Origin: a virus
Direction: 5' to 3' (one strand)
Length of the DNA stretch: 64,000 bases
IMG/VR virus record: IMGVR_UViG_3300044638_007036
Location: 1 to 64,000 of that record
Positions 50,824 to 57,396 of the stretch are shown one piece after another. The notes under the pieces are model-generated. The model was given only the letters and a program-made list of their open reading frames with translations. It did no database searches and had not been told where the DNA came from. The position numbers were made by a program, and so were the translations under genes. Within the stretch, counting starts at the first letter, position 1, and each line of letters starts with the position of its first letter.

Positions 50824-50976
50824 CTAAGCTCCCATATATACGAGTTGATCATATACTTTATTGAGTGTTGTAATCATTTGTTCCACTTCTTGTTGTTGAT
50901 CAAAGCAATCACTGTCTTGTTTGTAACGATATAACTCTTCAATGACACTTCCTAGTTCTAAAAGTAAGTCATTCAT
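50824..50976 (-). CDS. Small protein between rIIA and rIIB
   Basis: The protein has 50 residues, MNDLLLELGSVIEELYRYKQ..., helical. SD GGAGGATGT is strong and it overlaps the rIIA stop. Its stop TAG is 2 nt before the rIIB ATG, so the three genes are coupled. Unknown function. Confidence 0.65.
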   Translation of the reverse strand: MNDLLLELGSVIEELYRYKQDSDCFDQQQEVEQMITTLNKVYDQLVYMGA

Positions 50977-52835
50977 ACATCCTCCTTAGATTGTTTATTA
51001 ATTTCATCCACAACAATTTGTATTGAATTACTGTGATGATAACTTATACTGTCAAGAGCTTTAATTAAAGGATACTTCTTAAGTAGCTTTTCATACTTAC
51101 TCTCGATATTCTTTACTTCATCTTTAAGATCAGGAAACTCTTTCAATAAATAAACTTGAAGACTTGCTGAAGTTTTTCTCCTATTAAATTTTTTAAGAAC
51201 ATTTATTTTTTCCCAACTATTAGGGAGGTTACTCAATCCTAACGCATCTTGTTTATTTTTAGATAGTAGGTATTTTTTTCCTTGCTCTAGTGTCATGCCT
51301 TTCTTAAGTACTAAGTCTTTATTACACTTAGGAATATTAAATACTGGAATAAACTCAGCAAGAGCCTTAGACTCTGGAGTAATATCATCAACAAATACTA
51401 CAGGGTAAACACTGCTGTTTAATTTTTCTATTGTCCATTGACTACGAACACCTGATTCATTTATGTTCCAACACACTGCATCTCTTGTACTCTTTTGTGT
51501 ACGTTGAGCAGACTTCTTAGGAGGTAATGGCAAAGCATCTGCATCCATTCTATTAGTGAATAGAATATCTTGGAATGGAATGTTAGCAATATCATTTGCA
51601 TTAACTAATACTTTATCTCTGTTTGATTCAAGATAATGATTAAGTTTACGTGCAAGGTTACTGCTGTTATCAGTACTTGAGAATACAGTAGCGGTTAAGT
51701 CAATTCCAGTAGAACCAGTTACCTCATTATGAGTAGAACCTCTGCGTCCTCTTCTTACGTATCTATACGATACAGGGGTTGGACAAATTACAGTCTTACC
51801 AGACAATCTAAAGTTACTACCTAAGTCTAAATCAATTCGTGAAATTTGACTGAAGCATGAATATGTTTTCTTACTCTCAAGTCTATCCTTAAGATTCTTA
51901 TGAGTGTTGTTTATATCATTGATAATAATAGTTGAAATCGCATCACGACAATTATCTAACATCTTAGTTTGTTTAATTTTATTATCGTCATTGTTCTCAA
52001 GACGTTCTCTTGATGAAGCAATCTTGAAGTGACCATTGGCGACATTCAAAGTCACAGTGTTACCGCCAGCGTGTAGATTATTTTCTTTTCTTTGCCAGTA
52101 AGAGACTCCCTGTTCCTCCATCAAGTCATACTCGATACCATCAATCAAATAAATTGTACGAGCAGGGTAAGACTCTGCATACACCGCCATATTGCCGAGC
52201 GTCAAAGTCGGCTTAAGTTGGAAGATGTCTTTACTTCCATGAAACTTAATAGGCTCTGCCCAGAATTTAACGCATCTTTGAACTGCTTCTCTAAACTCTG
52301 CAATATCTTTAGGCTTAACACCAATACTAATTTCAACACCATTCGGTTGAGTCGTATTATTCTGAGAGATAAGATTAACTCCACCCTCATCACCAAGGTG
52401 AGCAACATACAAGTAACGTACACCATTATAAAATGATGTCACTGTAAAGCTGTCAGTGTAAGAGAAAGCAGACTTAGCACCAATACCGAAGCCTCCTGTC
52501 TGAGTATTAGTGTTACGTTTAGTTGATGAACCATAGTTGACAAAGATATTTGCCATTCTATCAGGTGAGATACCTACTCCGAAGTCACGCACTTTGAACA
52601 CTGGATCAAGTGAGTTAGGTACAGTGATTTCGATAGGCAATTTAGCCCAAGTTCCTGCCTCTCGCATAGCATCCCGACCATTACAGATATACTCTTGCAC
52701 AAGTGTTCTAATCGGGTAAGCATATAGCTTACTCAAGATGTCAACCACTAGTCGAACATCGGAGATGCCGAAGTTCAGAGCCTTACTTGGTTCGACGTTT
52801 GAATCAATCTTGACTGCGTTGTTATTTATAATCAT
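50973..52835 (-). CDS. rIIA-like GHKL ATPase
   Basis: The protein has 620 residues. The N-terminal Hsp90/GHKL ATP site has YICNGRDAM (Asn52), VRDFGVGISP (D84-x-G-x-G) and TGGFGIGAKSAFSY (glycine lid). The C-terminal part is helical and Lys-rich (KYEKLLKKYPLIKALD). It matches phage rIIA proteins in architecture and in pairing with rIIB. T4 rIIA/B act at the inner membrane in lysis timing and exclusion; the exact role here is inferred. Confidence 0.85.
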   Translation of the reverse strand: MIINNNAVKIDSNVEPSKALNFGISDVRLVVDILSKLYAYPIRTLVQEYICNGRDAMREAGTWAKLPIEITVPNSLDPVFKVRDFGVGISPDRMANIFVNYGSSTKRNTNTQTGGFGIGAKSAFSYTDSFTVTSFYNGVRYLYVAHLGDEGGVNLISQNNTTQPNGVEISIGVKPKDIAEFREAVQRCVKFWAEPIKFHGSKDIFQLKPTLTLGNMAVYAESYPARTIYLIDGIEYDLMEEQGVSYWQRKENNLHAGGNTVTLNVANGHFKIASSRERLENNDDNKIKQTKMLDNCRDAISTIIINDINNTHKNLKDRLESKKTYSCFSQISRIDLDLGSNFRLSGKTVICPTPVSYRYVRRGRRGSTHNEVTGSTGIDLTATVFSSTDNSSNLARKLNHYLESNRDKVLVNANDIANIPFQDILFTNRMDADALPLPPKKSAQRTQKSTRDAVCWNINESGVRSQWTIEKLNSSVYPVVFVDDITPESKALAEFIPVFNIPKCNKDLVLKKGMTLEQGKKYLLSKNKQDALGLSNLPNSWEKINVLKKFNRRKTSASLQVYLLKEFPDLKDEVKNIESKYEKLLKKYPLIKALDSISYHHSNSIQIVVDEINKQSKEDV

Positions 52836-52843
52836 AAGTCCTC

Positions 52844-52999
52844 CTAAAAATCTGATGGAATATTAATATCAATTCTATCTGCAATATTTAAATCAATCAT
52901 ATCATCTGTTAGTTCAGTAATAGTACTGTTGTATAAAAATATCGGTAAAGTTTTGTCTGGTAAATCATTCAGTAAGTTTATTAAATCCTGCACTGTCAT
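52844..52999 (-). CDS. Small hypothetical protein (MTVQDLINLLND family)
   Basis: The protein has 51 residues. SD GGAGGAC is strong. MTVQDLINLLNDLPDKTLPIFLYNS follows a common phage pattern 'MTVgeLi..L...p.d.pV.v' of unknown function. Acidic overall. Confidence 0.65.
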   Translation of the reverse strand: MTVQDLINLLNDLPDKTLPIFLYNSTITELTDDMIDLNIADRIDINIPSDF

Positions 53000-53010
53000 A
53001 AGTCCTCCTA

Positions 53011-53202
53011 TTACCATTGATCTTCAAAGACAGCTCCGTCTTCTCTGTAAATTTCATTATTATCATTTAAGATTTCAATTATTTCATAAAAGGATAAGTC
53101 GTTCTCATCGTGAGTTTCTACCCACCCCAAAGCATAATCATAGACAGCTTTTATCTTTGCTAGTTCACTTAACTCTTTGAATCTTAATTCTTTTTTTTTC
53201 AC
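53011..53202 (-). CDS. Small acidic hypothetical protein
   Basis: The protein has 63 residues: LRFKELSELAKIKAVYDYALGW and acidic end (YREDGAVFEDQW). The pattern ELse.aK.kA...y is common among small phage early proteins. No motif of known function. Confidence 0.55.
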   Translation of the reverse strand: MKKKELRFKELSELAKIKAVYDYALGWVETHDENDLSFYEIIEILNDNNEIYREDGAVFEDQW

Positions 53203-53411
53203 TGTTGCTTACCCTCTTGATATAGTTTGGATTCAACCAATGCCAAGTCCTTCTCATATTGCAACCACATCCTTACTTCACTCGGTTGCCAATCTGATTC
53301 ATTGAATAAGTCAATAACCTTAGCTAAAGTGTGCATCCTTTCTGTTAGTTTCTCAATAGCTTGAGCGTCACTATCGACGCTCAAGCCACCGTTAATTAAT
53401 CTGAATTTCAT
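53199..53411 (-). CDS. Small hypothetical protein
   Basis: The protein has 70 residues, largely helical (AQAIEKLTERMHTLAKVIDLFN). Overlaps neighbours by 4 and 1 nt. Unknown. Confidence 0.55.
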   Translation of the reverse strand: MKFRLINGGLSVDSDAQAIEKLTERMHTLAKVIDLFNESDWQPSEVRMWLQYEKDLALVESKLYQEGKQQ

Positions 53412-54157
53412 TATGCCACCTTTTGTTCAGCAAGATCCCAGAGCATTGTATTAATCTCAGTTTGACTGATAAGACTATTTACTTTACGAATTGCCTTATC
53501 TTTACACTTACCCTCTTGTTCAACCAGAACTCTTGCACCGCCCCTGATTAAGTTCTCCTGCACTACATTCATTACAGTAAATAGATCGGTTGCCTCGTCT
53601 TCTCTGCGATGTACAGGCATTGAGAAGGAATGAATGATACTATCATTACCTAGTCGATTTTGTAAAGCTTCACGTTGAAAGGCAATAACTTCCGCTTGAG
53701 TAAGTACAGTTGCTTTCATCTTATCAATTGACTCAGTTAGTTTACTAGCTTGAGCAACGATATGGTTGATAGCTACGATCAAACGTTGATCGAAGTCATT
53801 ACCCGAGTGTCGCACTCTTACAGGTTGGATAAGGTTATCACCAACAACCAAACCATTTGAACAAACAAACCTAAAGAAACCAATTTGAAGCGTTACTGAA
53901 CTGCTACCATCATGTGAATTTGTCAATAGTAATTGAGGAACTCCATCGGATGTTGCCTTCATTAATGGACTAGTGAAGATCACTCTATGTTTCTGGAAGC
54001 CTTGTCGTTCTTTCTTTCGAACCTTCATAGCCACAAATTTATCCATGGTAAAGCCTAGTCCTTGGATACGCATCACAATATCTGAAGTCTTAGCAAGCTT
54101 ATATTTGTCGCTAAGTGTTGGAAGTTTCTGGTCAAGAGTGTTAATTTCTGTTGTCAT
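53411..54157 (-). CDS. DUF932-like protein
   Basis: The protein has 248 residues. The ATG at 54157 is preceded by AAAGGA; an in-frame ATG at 54184 is less likely. GFFRFVCSNGLVVGD...RHSG matches the R-x-x-CxNGLv...RHT core of DUF932/phage-plasmid proteins, and NSHDGSSSVTLQIG precedes it. Function is unknown in the family; such genes cluster with early takeover genes. Confidence 0.7.
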   Translation of the reverse strand: MTTEINTLDQKLPTLSDKYKLAKTSDIVMRIQGLGFTMDKFVAMKVRKKERQGFQKHRVIFTSPLMKATSDGVPQLLLTNSHDGSSSVTLQIGFFRFVCSNGLVVGDNLIQPVRVRHSGNDFDQRLIVAINHIVAQASKLTESIDKMKATVLTQAEVIAFQREALQNRLGNDSIIHSFSMPVHRREDEATDLFTVMNVVQENLIRGGARVLVEQEGKCKDKAIRKVNSLISQTEINTMLWDLAEQKVA

Positions 54158-54237
54158 GTTGTGTCCTTTTGTTTGAAGCGTCATGCTTCGATTAATTAAA
54201 TTGTAATTCAGTTTTGTGTTAAGATGAAGTGGGTAAA

Positions 54238-54501
54238 TTATTCCACTTCGTACTTAATGCCTTCAAAAGTTATTGACTTCAAAGTGTTGACGTTAATAGT
54301 CCGGTACTCTTCAGATTGTAGATCGAAAACAGTCAGGTAGTTCAGTGCCTCGGCATCATACCCTAGCTCACCACCTTTGAGATATTTCTTGACTCCCAAA
54401 CGGCATGTCATCTTTCGAAGGCTACCATCTTTTTTAGTAAACTCCACCGAAAATATTTTACTTCCGACAAGTTCTCTTAATTGTTTTACTTCAGTTTTCA
54501 T
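54238..54501 (-). CDS. DUF2693-like SH3-fold small protein
   Basis: The protein has 87 residues. FSVEFTKKDGSLRKMTCRLGVKKYLKGG (in pieces) and YLTVFDLQSEEYRTIN follow the DUF2693 'KkdGtlRkm.aR.GVkkyl.G...vfd' pattern. Common in phages and Bacteroidetes elements; role unknown. Confidence 0.65.
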   Translation of the reverse strand: MKTEVKQLRELVGSKIFSVEFTKKDGSLRKMTCRLGVKKYLKGGELGYDAEALNYLTVFDLQSEEYRTINVNTLKSITFEGIKYEVE

Positions 54502-54515
54502 GTTGTCTCCTATTG

Positions 54516-55115
54516 TTAGTGGGCAATTAATCCAATCTTAGGATTGTTGCCTATTGCTATTAAATCATTTTCAGAGGCGTTCGCATAGCCCGAGGCAATT
54601 AATTCCGCCTCGCTCTTAAATATTCTAGCGTGTCGATCAGTATCAGCATTGATAAGGTCGTCACGTTTGCCACCTTCAGATTTAATCAGAGTAAAGTTGG
54701 CAGGTAATTTGATACCATCAAGTAAAGGTAGACTCTTTGAGTAAGCATAGAACTTTACATGAGGCATTGAGTCCATTACCTTAAACCATTTGTGAAGGTA
54801 TTCCCGACTGTAGAAGTCACCAGAATCATGGATGCGGATAACATCCGCTTTACGTCGAGTAATCTCATCGATCATTACTTGAGGAAAGTTATCTTGTTTC
54901 GTTGCCTCAAGTCTACGTTCAAATGCGGGCTTGACGTTTGACCAAATGTATGCACCTTTTGAAGCATAGCAATACTTTTTACAATCACCTGCCCATATAC
55001 AAGTATCTTGAGCAGGAATACCGAAGTTAAATACTCGAAGTCCTGTTGCTTTACTTGTTGATTTTAGTTTACTATTCTGCGTCAAAAGTTCCACGTTCCC
55101 TCCTATTATTTTCAT
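54516..55115 (-). CDS. GP88-family protein
   Basis: The protein has 199 residues from the ATG at 55115, which starts inside the preceding gene. PAQDTCIWAGDCKKYCYASKG and IRIHDSGDFYS...WFKVMDSMP match Gene product 88 proteins (CP-x-AG-x-C...CYA). Three clustered cysteines suggest a metal or Fe-S site as in radical-SAM-like cores. Widespread in mycobacteriophages and others; activity not known. Confidence 0.75.
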   Translation of the reverse strand: MKIIGGNVELLTQNSKLKSTSKATGLRVFNFGIPAQDTCIWAGDCKKYCYASKGAYIWSNVKPAFERRLEATKQDNFPQVMIDEITRRKADVIRIHDSGDFYSREYLHKWFKVMDSMPHVKFYAYSKSLPLLDGIKLPANFTLIKSEGGKRDDLINADTDRHARIFKSEAELIASGYANASENDLIAIGNNPKIGLIAH

Positions 55116-55263
55116 CGTCCAATCGTACGAGCTCGTCGTATAATTCATTAAAAAATCCGTTCTTAGAAAGCAGATATAATACCTCGTCGCCAAACTTATT
55201 AGTATCAATATCTAGGTAACTGAAATTACGTTCTATTAATTGTTCGGCAATCTTTTTTACCAT
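55072..55263 (-). CDS. Small acidic early protein
   Basis: The protein has 63 helical residues (MVKKIAEQLIERNFSYLDID...), overlapping the GP88 gene by 44 nt. SD AGGAG. Unknown function. Confidence 0.55.
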   Translation of the reverse strand: MVKKIAEQLIERNFSYLDIDTNKFGDEVLYLLSKNGFFNELYDELVRLDDENNRRERGTFDAE

Positions 55264-55278
55264 AACATTCTCCTATAA

Positions 55279-55614
55279 TCATTCTATTGCAACGATACCA
55301 GATGCGTCAATCGTGGCAATCTTTGCCGTTTTAATACTAGACTCGTCATCTTTCCTGACAAAACTAGTAAACTTGTAAGGATTGTATGTCACTTTAGTTG
55401 ACTTACCTAGTAAACTTACATCACCAATCCAAATACCTGAACATCCTGCATGGACATTCTTAGACTTCTCTCGTCGGACTTTGGCATTACCTGCCTTTCC
55501 CACTAAGAATCTCACGTTTGCTAAACTGATTGACTCAACATGAGCAATCACTTTTCCCTTGTGTCGAACCGAGTAACCGCCTCGGTGAATGTTTCTATAA
55601 ACATATACTCTCAT
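55279..55614 (-). CDS. Small basic protein, phage early region
   Basis: The protein has 111 residues. VYRNIHRGGYSVRHKGKVIAHVESISL and FLVGKAGNAKVRREKSKNVHAGCSG resemble a common phage protein of unknown role ('vyrNlh...fSv...gkV..h'). Basic, so nucleic-acid binding is possible. Confidence 0.6.
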   Translation of the reverse strand: MRVYVYRNIHRGGYSVRHKGKVIAHVESISLANVRFLVGKAGNAKVRREKSKNVHAGCSGIWIGDVSLLGKSTKVTYNPYKFTSFVRKDDESSIKTAKIATIDASGIVAIE

Positions 55615-55626
55615 AGTTGACTTCCT

Positions 55627-55773
55627 TTATTGGACTTGTGTTAACACTCTCTCTACATTCGAATCTCTTAAGAATTGATGAAAGAAATACCTTAACATCA
55701 TTTCATTTTTTACGAAGTGTTCGTGGGTAAATGTTGCCCCACTTTTATACTTGACATGGAAAGTTAACATCAT
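55627..55773 (-). CDS. Small early protein
   Basis: The protein has 48 residues, MMLTFHVKYKSGATFTHEHF..., with a helical basic end. Sits between two early genes with good spacing (1 nt to the upstream stop, 12 nt to the next ATG). Unknown. Confidence 0.55.
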   Translation of the reverse strand: MMLTFHVKYKSGATFTHEHFVKNEMMLRYFFHQFLRDSNVERVLTQVQ

Positions 55774-55774
55774 A

Positions 55775-56002
55775 CTATTCCCCTTTTACAATCGAGTTGA
55801 TAAGACTTGTATGACTTGCCAATCTTGCACCCACTTGATGATCCTCTTCTATCTTGTACCCTAGTTCAAGGATACTGCTCAATTGATTATCGCTGAAAGT
55901 CTTAACACCAAGCAAGCGGGCAAACTTTTCCGCTAGGTGACAAGACGGATACACTAGTTCTCTACCATAGACATTCTTAGTTTTCACATAGATAGTTTTC
56001 AT
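55775..56002 (-). CDS. Small early protein
   Basis: The protein has 75 residues, MKTIYVKTKNVYGRELVYPSCHLAEKFARLLG..., with the pattern 'Vk.vYG....yP....a..fa.l.g.kTl' common in phages. ATGA overlap with the first early gene. Unknown function. Confidence 0.6.
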   Translation of the reverse strand: MKTIYVKTKNVYGRELVYPSCHLAEKFARLLGVKTFSDNQLSSILELGYKIEEDHQVGARLASHTSLINSIVKGE

Positions 56003-56154
56003 TTAGTACCTCCATGATACTGCACTAATAAATCATAGTGTTTCTTAATCCACAAAGCCACTTCAGGATCTGTCAGTTCTTTCCCCTCTTGAGCGAGGAT
56101 AGAAAGAATGTTAAGACATGAGACTAGTTCCCTAGCAATCTCTTTTTTATCCAT
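55999..56154 (-). CDS. First gene of the leftward early operon
   Basis: The protein has 51 residues, MDKKEIARELVSCLNILSIL...DPEVALWIKKHYDLLVQYHGG, with SD GGGAGGG 4 nt upstream. Helical, typical of small phage early proteins. It is the first ORF after the structured leader RNA and so probably the earliest translated gene of the block. Function unknown. Confidence 0.65.
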   Translation of the reverse strand: MDKKEIARELVSCLNILSILAQEGKELTDPEVALWIKKHYDLLVQYHGGTK

Positions 56155-56171
56155 AATCCCTCCCTATGCAT

Positions 56172-56817
56172 TTCGGGCATTGTACCCAAAACTGTAACCT
56201 GTTAAATTTACTGAATAACTTGAACGCTATTTAGTAACTTTAACAAGTATAATTATAATCGTACCTAATCGAACTTTAATACAGTAAGAAAAAAGAACAC
56301 TGTACTGGAAACAATCGTATCTATAGCTTTACCAAAAGTAAAGCGTAGGTAAAAAATACCTACTCAGAACTACATAAAACTATATCACTAAAGTATTAGG
56401 AAAATACTCAAGTTATACCCGATTCCTCCAGTACAGTACTCAGTCAATCACTCAATAGTATACTGTTATTGTTTATCCTCGCATCTCCTATAGTATAGTC
56501 TGGACGTTTTACCTTGACGCATCTTGTTATACTTCGTTGCATCAATTCTAAGGGCAGTCATATCCGAGTTAATTCTCGTCTCACCATACCCATACAATCC
56601 ACTATAGTCCTTCGAGTGTCTTAATCTCAGTTCGTACTATTCAGTACTTAGAAGATATACCTATCTTCAGAGACTATACCACACTGCGTCAAAGCGTTCA
56701 GTCTTGCTTAAGACCATTACACTATTCAGTGTGTTGACCTATTTGGTCGAGCATCGTTCGTGGACTATAACCACGACACCTTCTTTTACAATACTTTGAG
56801 ACTCGTTGCCTTGTCTC
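56172..56817 (-). ncRNA. Large structured RNA / leader of the leftward early operon
   Basis: This stretch has no credible ORF and is dense in helices that work only as - strand RNA because extensions use G-U pairs. Main elements (plus coordinates): 25-bp arm 56295-56320 with 56415-56441 (two bulges), enclosing hairpins 56326-56344, 56345-56363 and 56391-56409; three-way junction 56615-56685 (hairpins 56634-56647 and 56651-56668); hairpins 56699-56716, 56719-56732, 56736-56748, 56758-56776 and 56798-56817; helix 56514-56520/56539-56545; 16-nt-arm hairpin 56197-56248; end hairpin 56172-56190. Promoter P4 predicts a 5' end near 56817, exactly at the first hairpin. There is no terminator before the first early gene, so it may be a long 5' UTR or a processed RNA. 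Confidence 0.75.
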
Positions 56818-56823
56818 TCTTTA

Positions 56824-56869
56824 ATCTTATCTCGGTTAATCTGAACAATCAAGCTAGGTATTTTTTGCC
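56824..56869 (-). promoter_or_regulatory. Leftward promoter P4 with upstream palindromic box
   Basis: Box GGCAAAAAATACC (56857-56869), 4 nt, -35 TTGATT (56847-56852), 17 nt, -10 TAAGAT (56824-56829). Predicted start ~56817, the first base of a hairpin in the structured RNA. Confidence 0.6.
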
Positions 56870-56907
56870 TATCGTCTCGCTGTTCGTCTTATCCTTTTGT
56901 TGCCCTC

Positions 56908-56919
56908 GGCATTATTGCC
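56908..56919. promoter_or_regulatory. Extra GGCATTATTGCC palindrome
   Basis: A 12-bp palindromic relative of the promoter boxes, placed just downstream of the predicted P3 start. Could be an operator. Confidence 0.35.
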
Positions 56920-56930
56920 TCGGTACAATC

Positions 56931-56976
56931 ATCTTACCACAATGGTTATAGGTTACAAGCCTAGGCAAACTTTGCC
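56931..56976 (-). promoter_or_regulatory. Leftward promoter P3 with upstream palindromic box
   Basis: Perfect palindrome GGCAAA-C-TTTGCC (56964-56976), 5 nt, -35 TTGTAA (56953-56958), 16 nt, -10 TAAGAT (56931-56936). Confidence 0.55.
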
Positions 56977-57029
56977 GATACCACCAAACTAAAATAGTCA
57001 AGTGTTGCATTATATTATAAGGACAGAGA

Positions 57030-57076
57030 GATCTATACTAAACTAAAATGGTTGTCAAGTATAGGCAAATTATTCC
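57030..57076 (-). promoter_or_regulatory. Leftward promoter P2 with upstream palindromic box
   Basis: Box GGCAAATTATTCC (57064-57076), 5 nt, -35 TTGACA (57053-57058), then TATAGAT at 15-17 nt. -10 is imperfect in spacing. Confidence 0.5.
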
Positions 57077-57133
57077 AGTATGGTTTAGTCAAGTAAACTG
57101 GATTGGTCAAGTATTAGGTTTGGGGAATCCTCT

Positions 57134-57181
57134 ATTGTCTCATAGAAAAGAATCGCTGTCAACCCCTAGGCAAATTCTGCC
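57134..57181 (-). promoter_or_regulatory. Leftward promoter P1 with upstream palindromic box
   Basis: Box GGCAAATTCTGCC (57169-57181), 6 nt, perfect -35 TTGACA (57157-57162), 17 nt, -10 GACAAT (57134-57139). Best sigma70-like promoter of the array. Further TTGACN boxes occur at 56996, 57087, 57105 and 57223 without good -10s. Confidence 0.6.
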
Positions 57182-57229
57182 GCTTCGTATATTCTATAAA
57201 GAAGACTGACTTAGTTGGTTATTGTCAAA

Positions 57230-57247
57230 GGGGGGGGGTGGTGGGTG
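57230..57247 (+). other. G9 tract and G-rich stretch
   Basis: Nine consecutive G followed by TGGTGGGTG in an AT-rich genome, at the right edge of the promoter array. The rest of the 57,182-57,396 gap holds the 12-mer repeat, an AACAAAT box and an ACACC/GGTGT hairpin; no gene seen. Confidence 0.5.
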
Positions 57248-57300
57248 TTAGCCGTGACGAGTTTGGGTTACTGTCTGTACACCAGAATGGGTGTTTATAT

Positions 57301-57312
57301 ATCTATGCACTA
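57301..57312 (+). repeat. 12-mer ATCTATGCACTA, copy 1
   Basis: Identical 12-mer found three times in 2.4 kb, always between genes. This copy lies 84 nt upstream of the kinase-like gene. Confidence 0.6.
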
Positions 57313-57369
57313 CCTTATGTAAACTTCTGCACTCAGTAGCTCATTGTGGGTGCTATTGTTTACACTATG

Positions 57370-57379
57370 AACAAATGTA
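57370..57379 (+). promoter_or_regulatory. AACAAATGTA leader box (copy 5)
   Basis: Same box as in the late-gene leaders at 370 and 19468; 17 nt before the kinase-like ATG. This links the kinase operon to the + strand late genes. Confidence 0.35.
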
Positions 57380-57396
57380 TTTATTGAGGATTAAAC

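Noticed and set aside
52092-52436. 114-codon + strand ORF inside rIIA
   Set aside because: Antisense to the conserved GHKL domain and without SD.
55728-55748. Another GGTAAATGTTGCC box with TTGACA nearby
   Set aside because: It lies inside the 55627-55773 gene and encodes its residues; probably coincidence.
56345-56363. GTAGGTA/TACCTAC palindrome as a further operator copy
   Set aside because: It fits better as a hairpin of the structured RNA, stacked on the adjacent 56326-56344 hairpin.
56760-56951. 63-codon + strand ORF in the control region
   Set aside because: No SD, unusual composition for this genome, and it runs antisense through hairpins and promoter boxes.
56193-56957. 8-bp long-range match (TGTAACCT/AGGTTACA) as closing helix of the RNA
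   Set aside because: Several such matches are expected by chance in 800 nt, and one arm overlaps the P3 -35 box.
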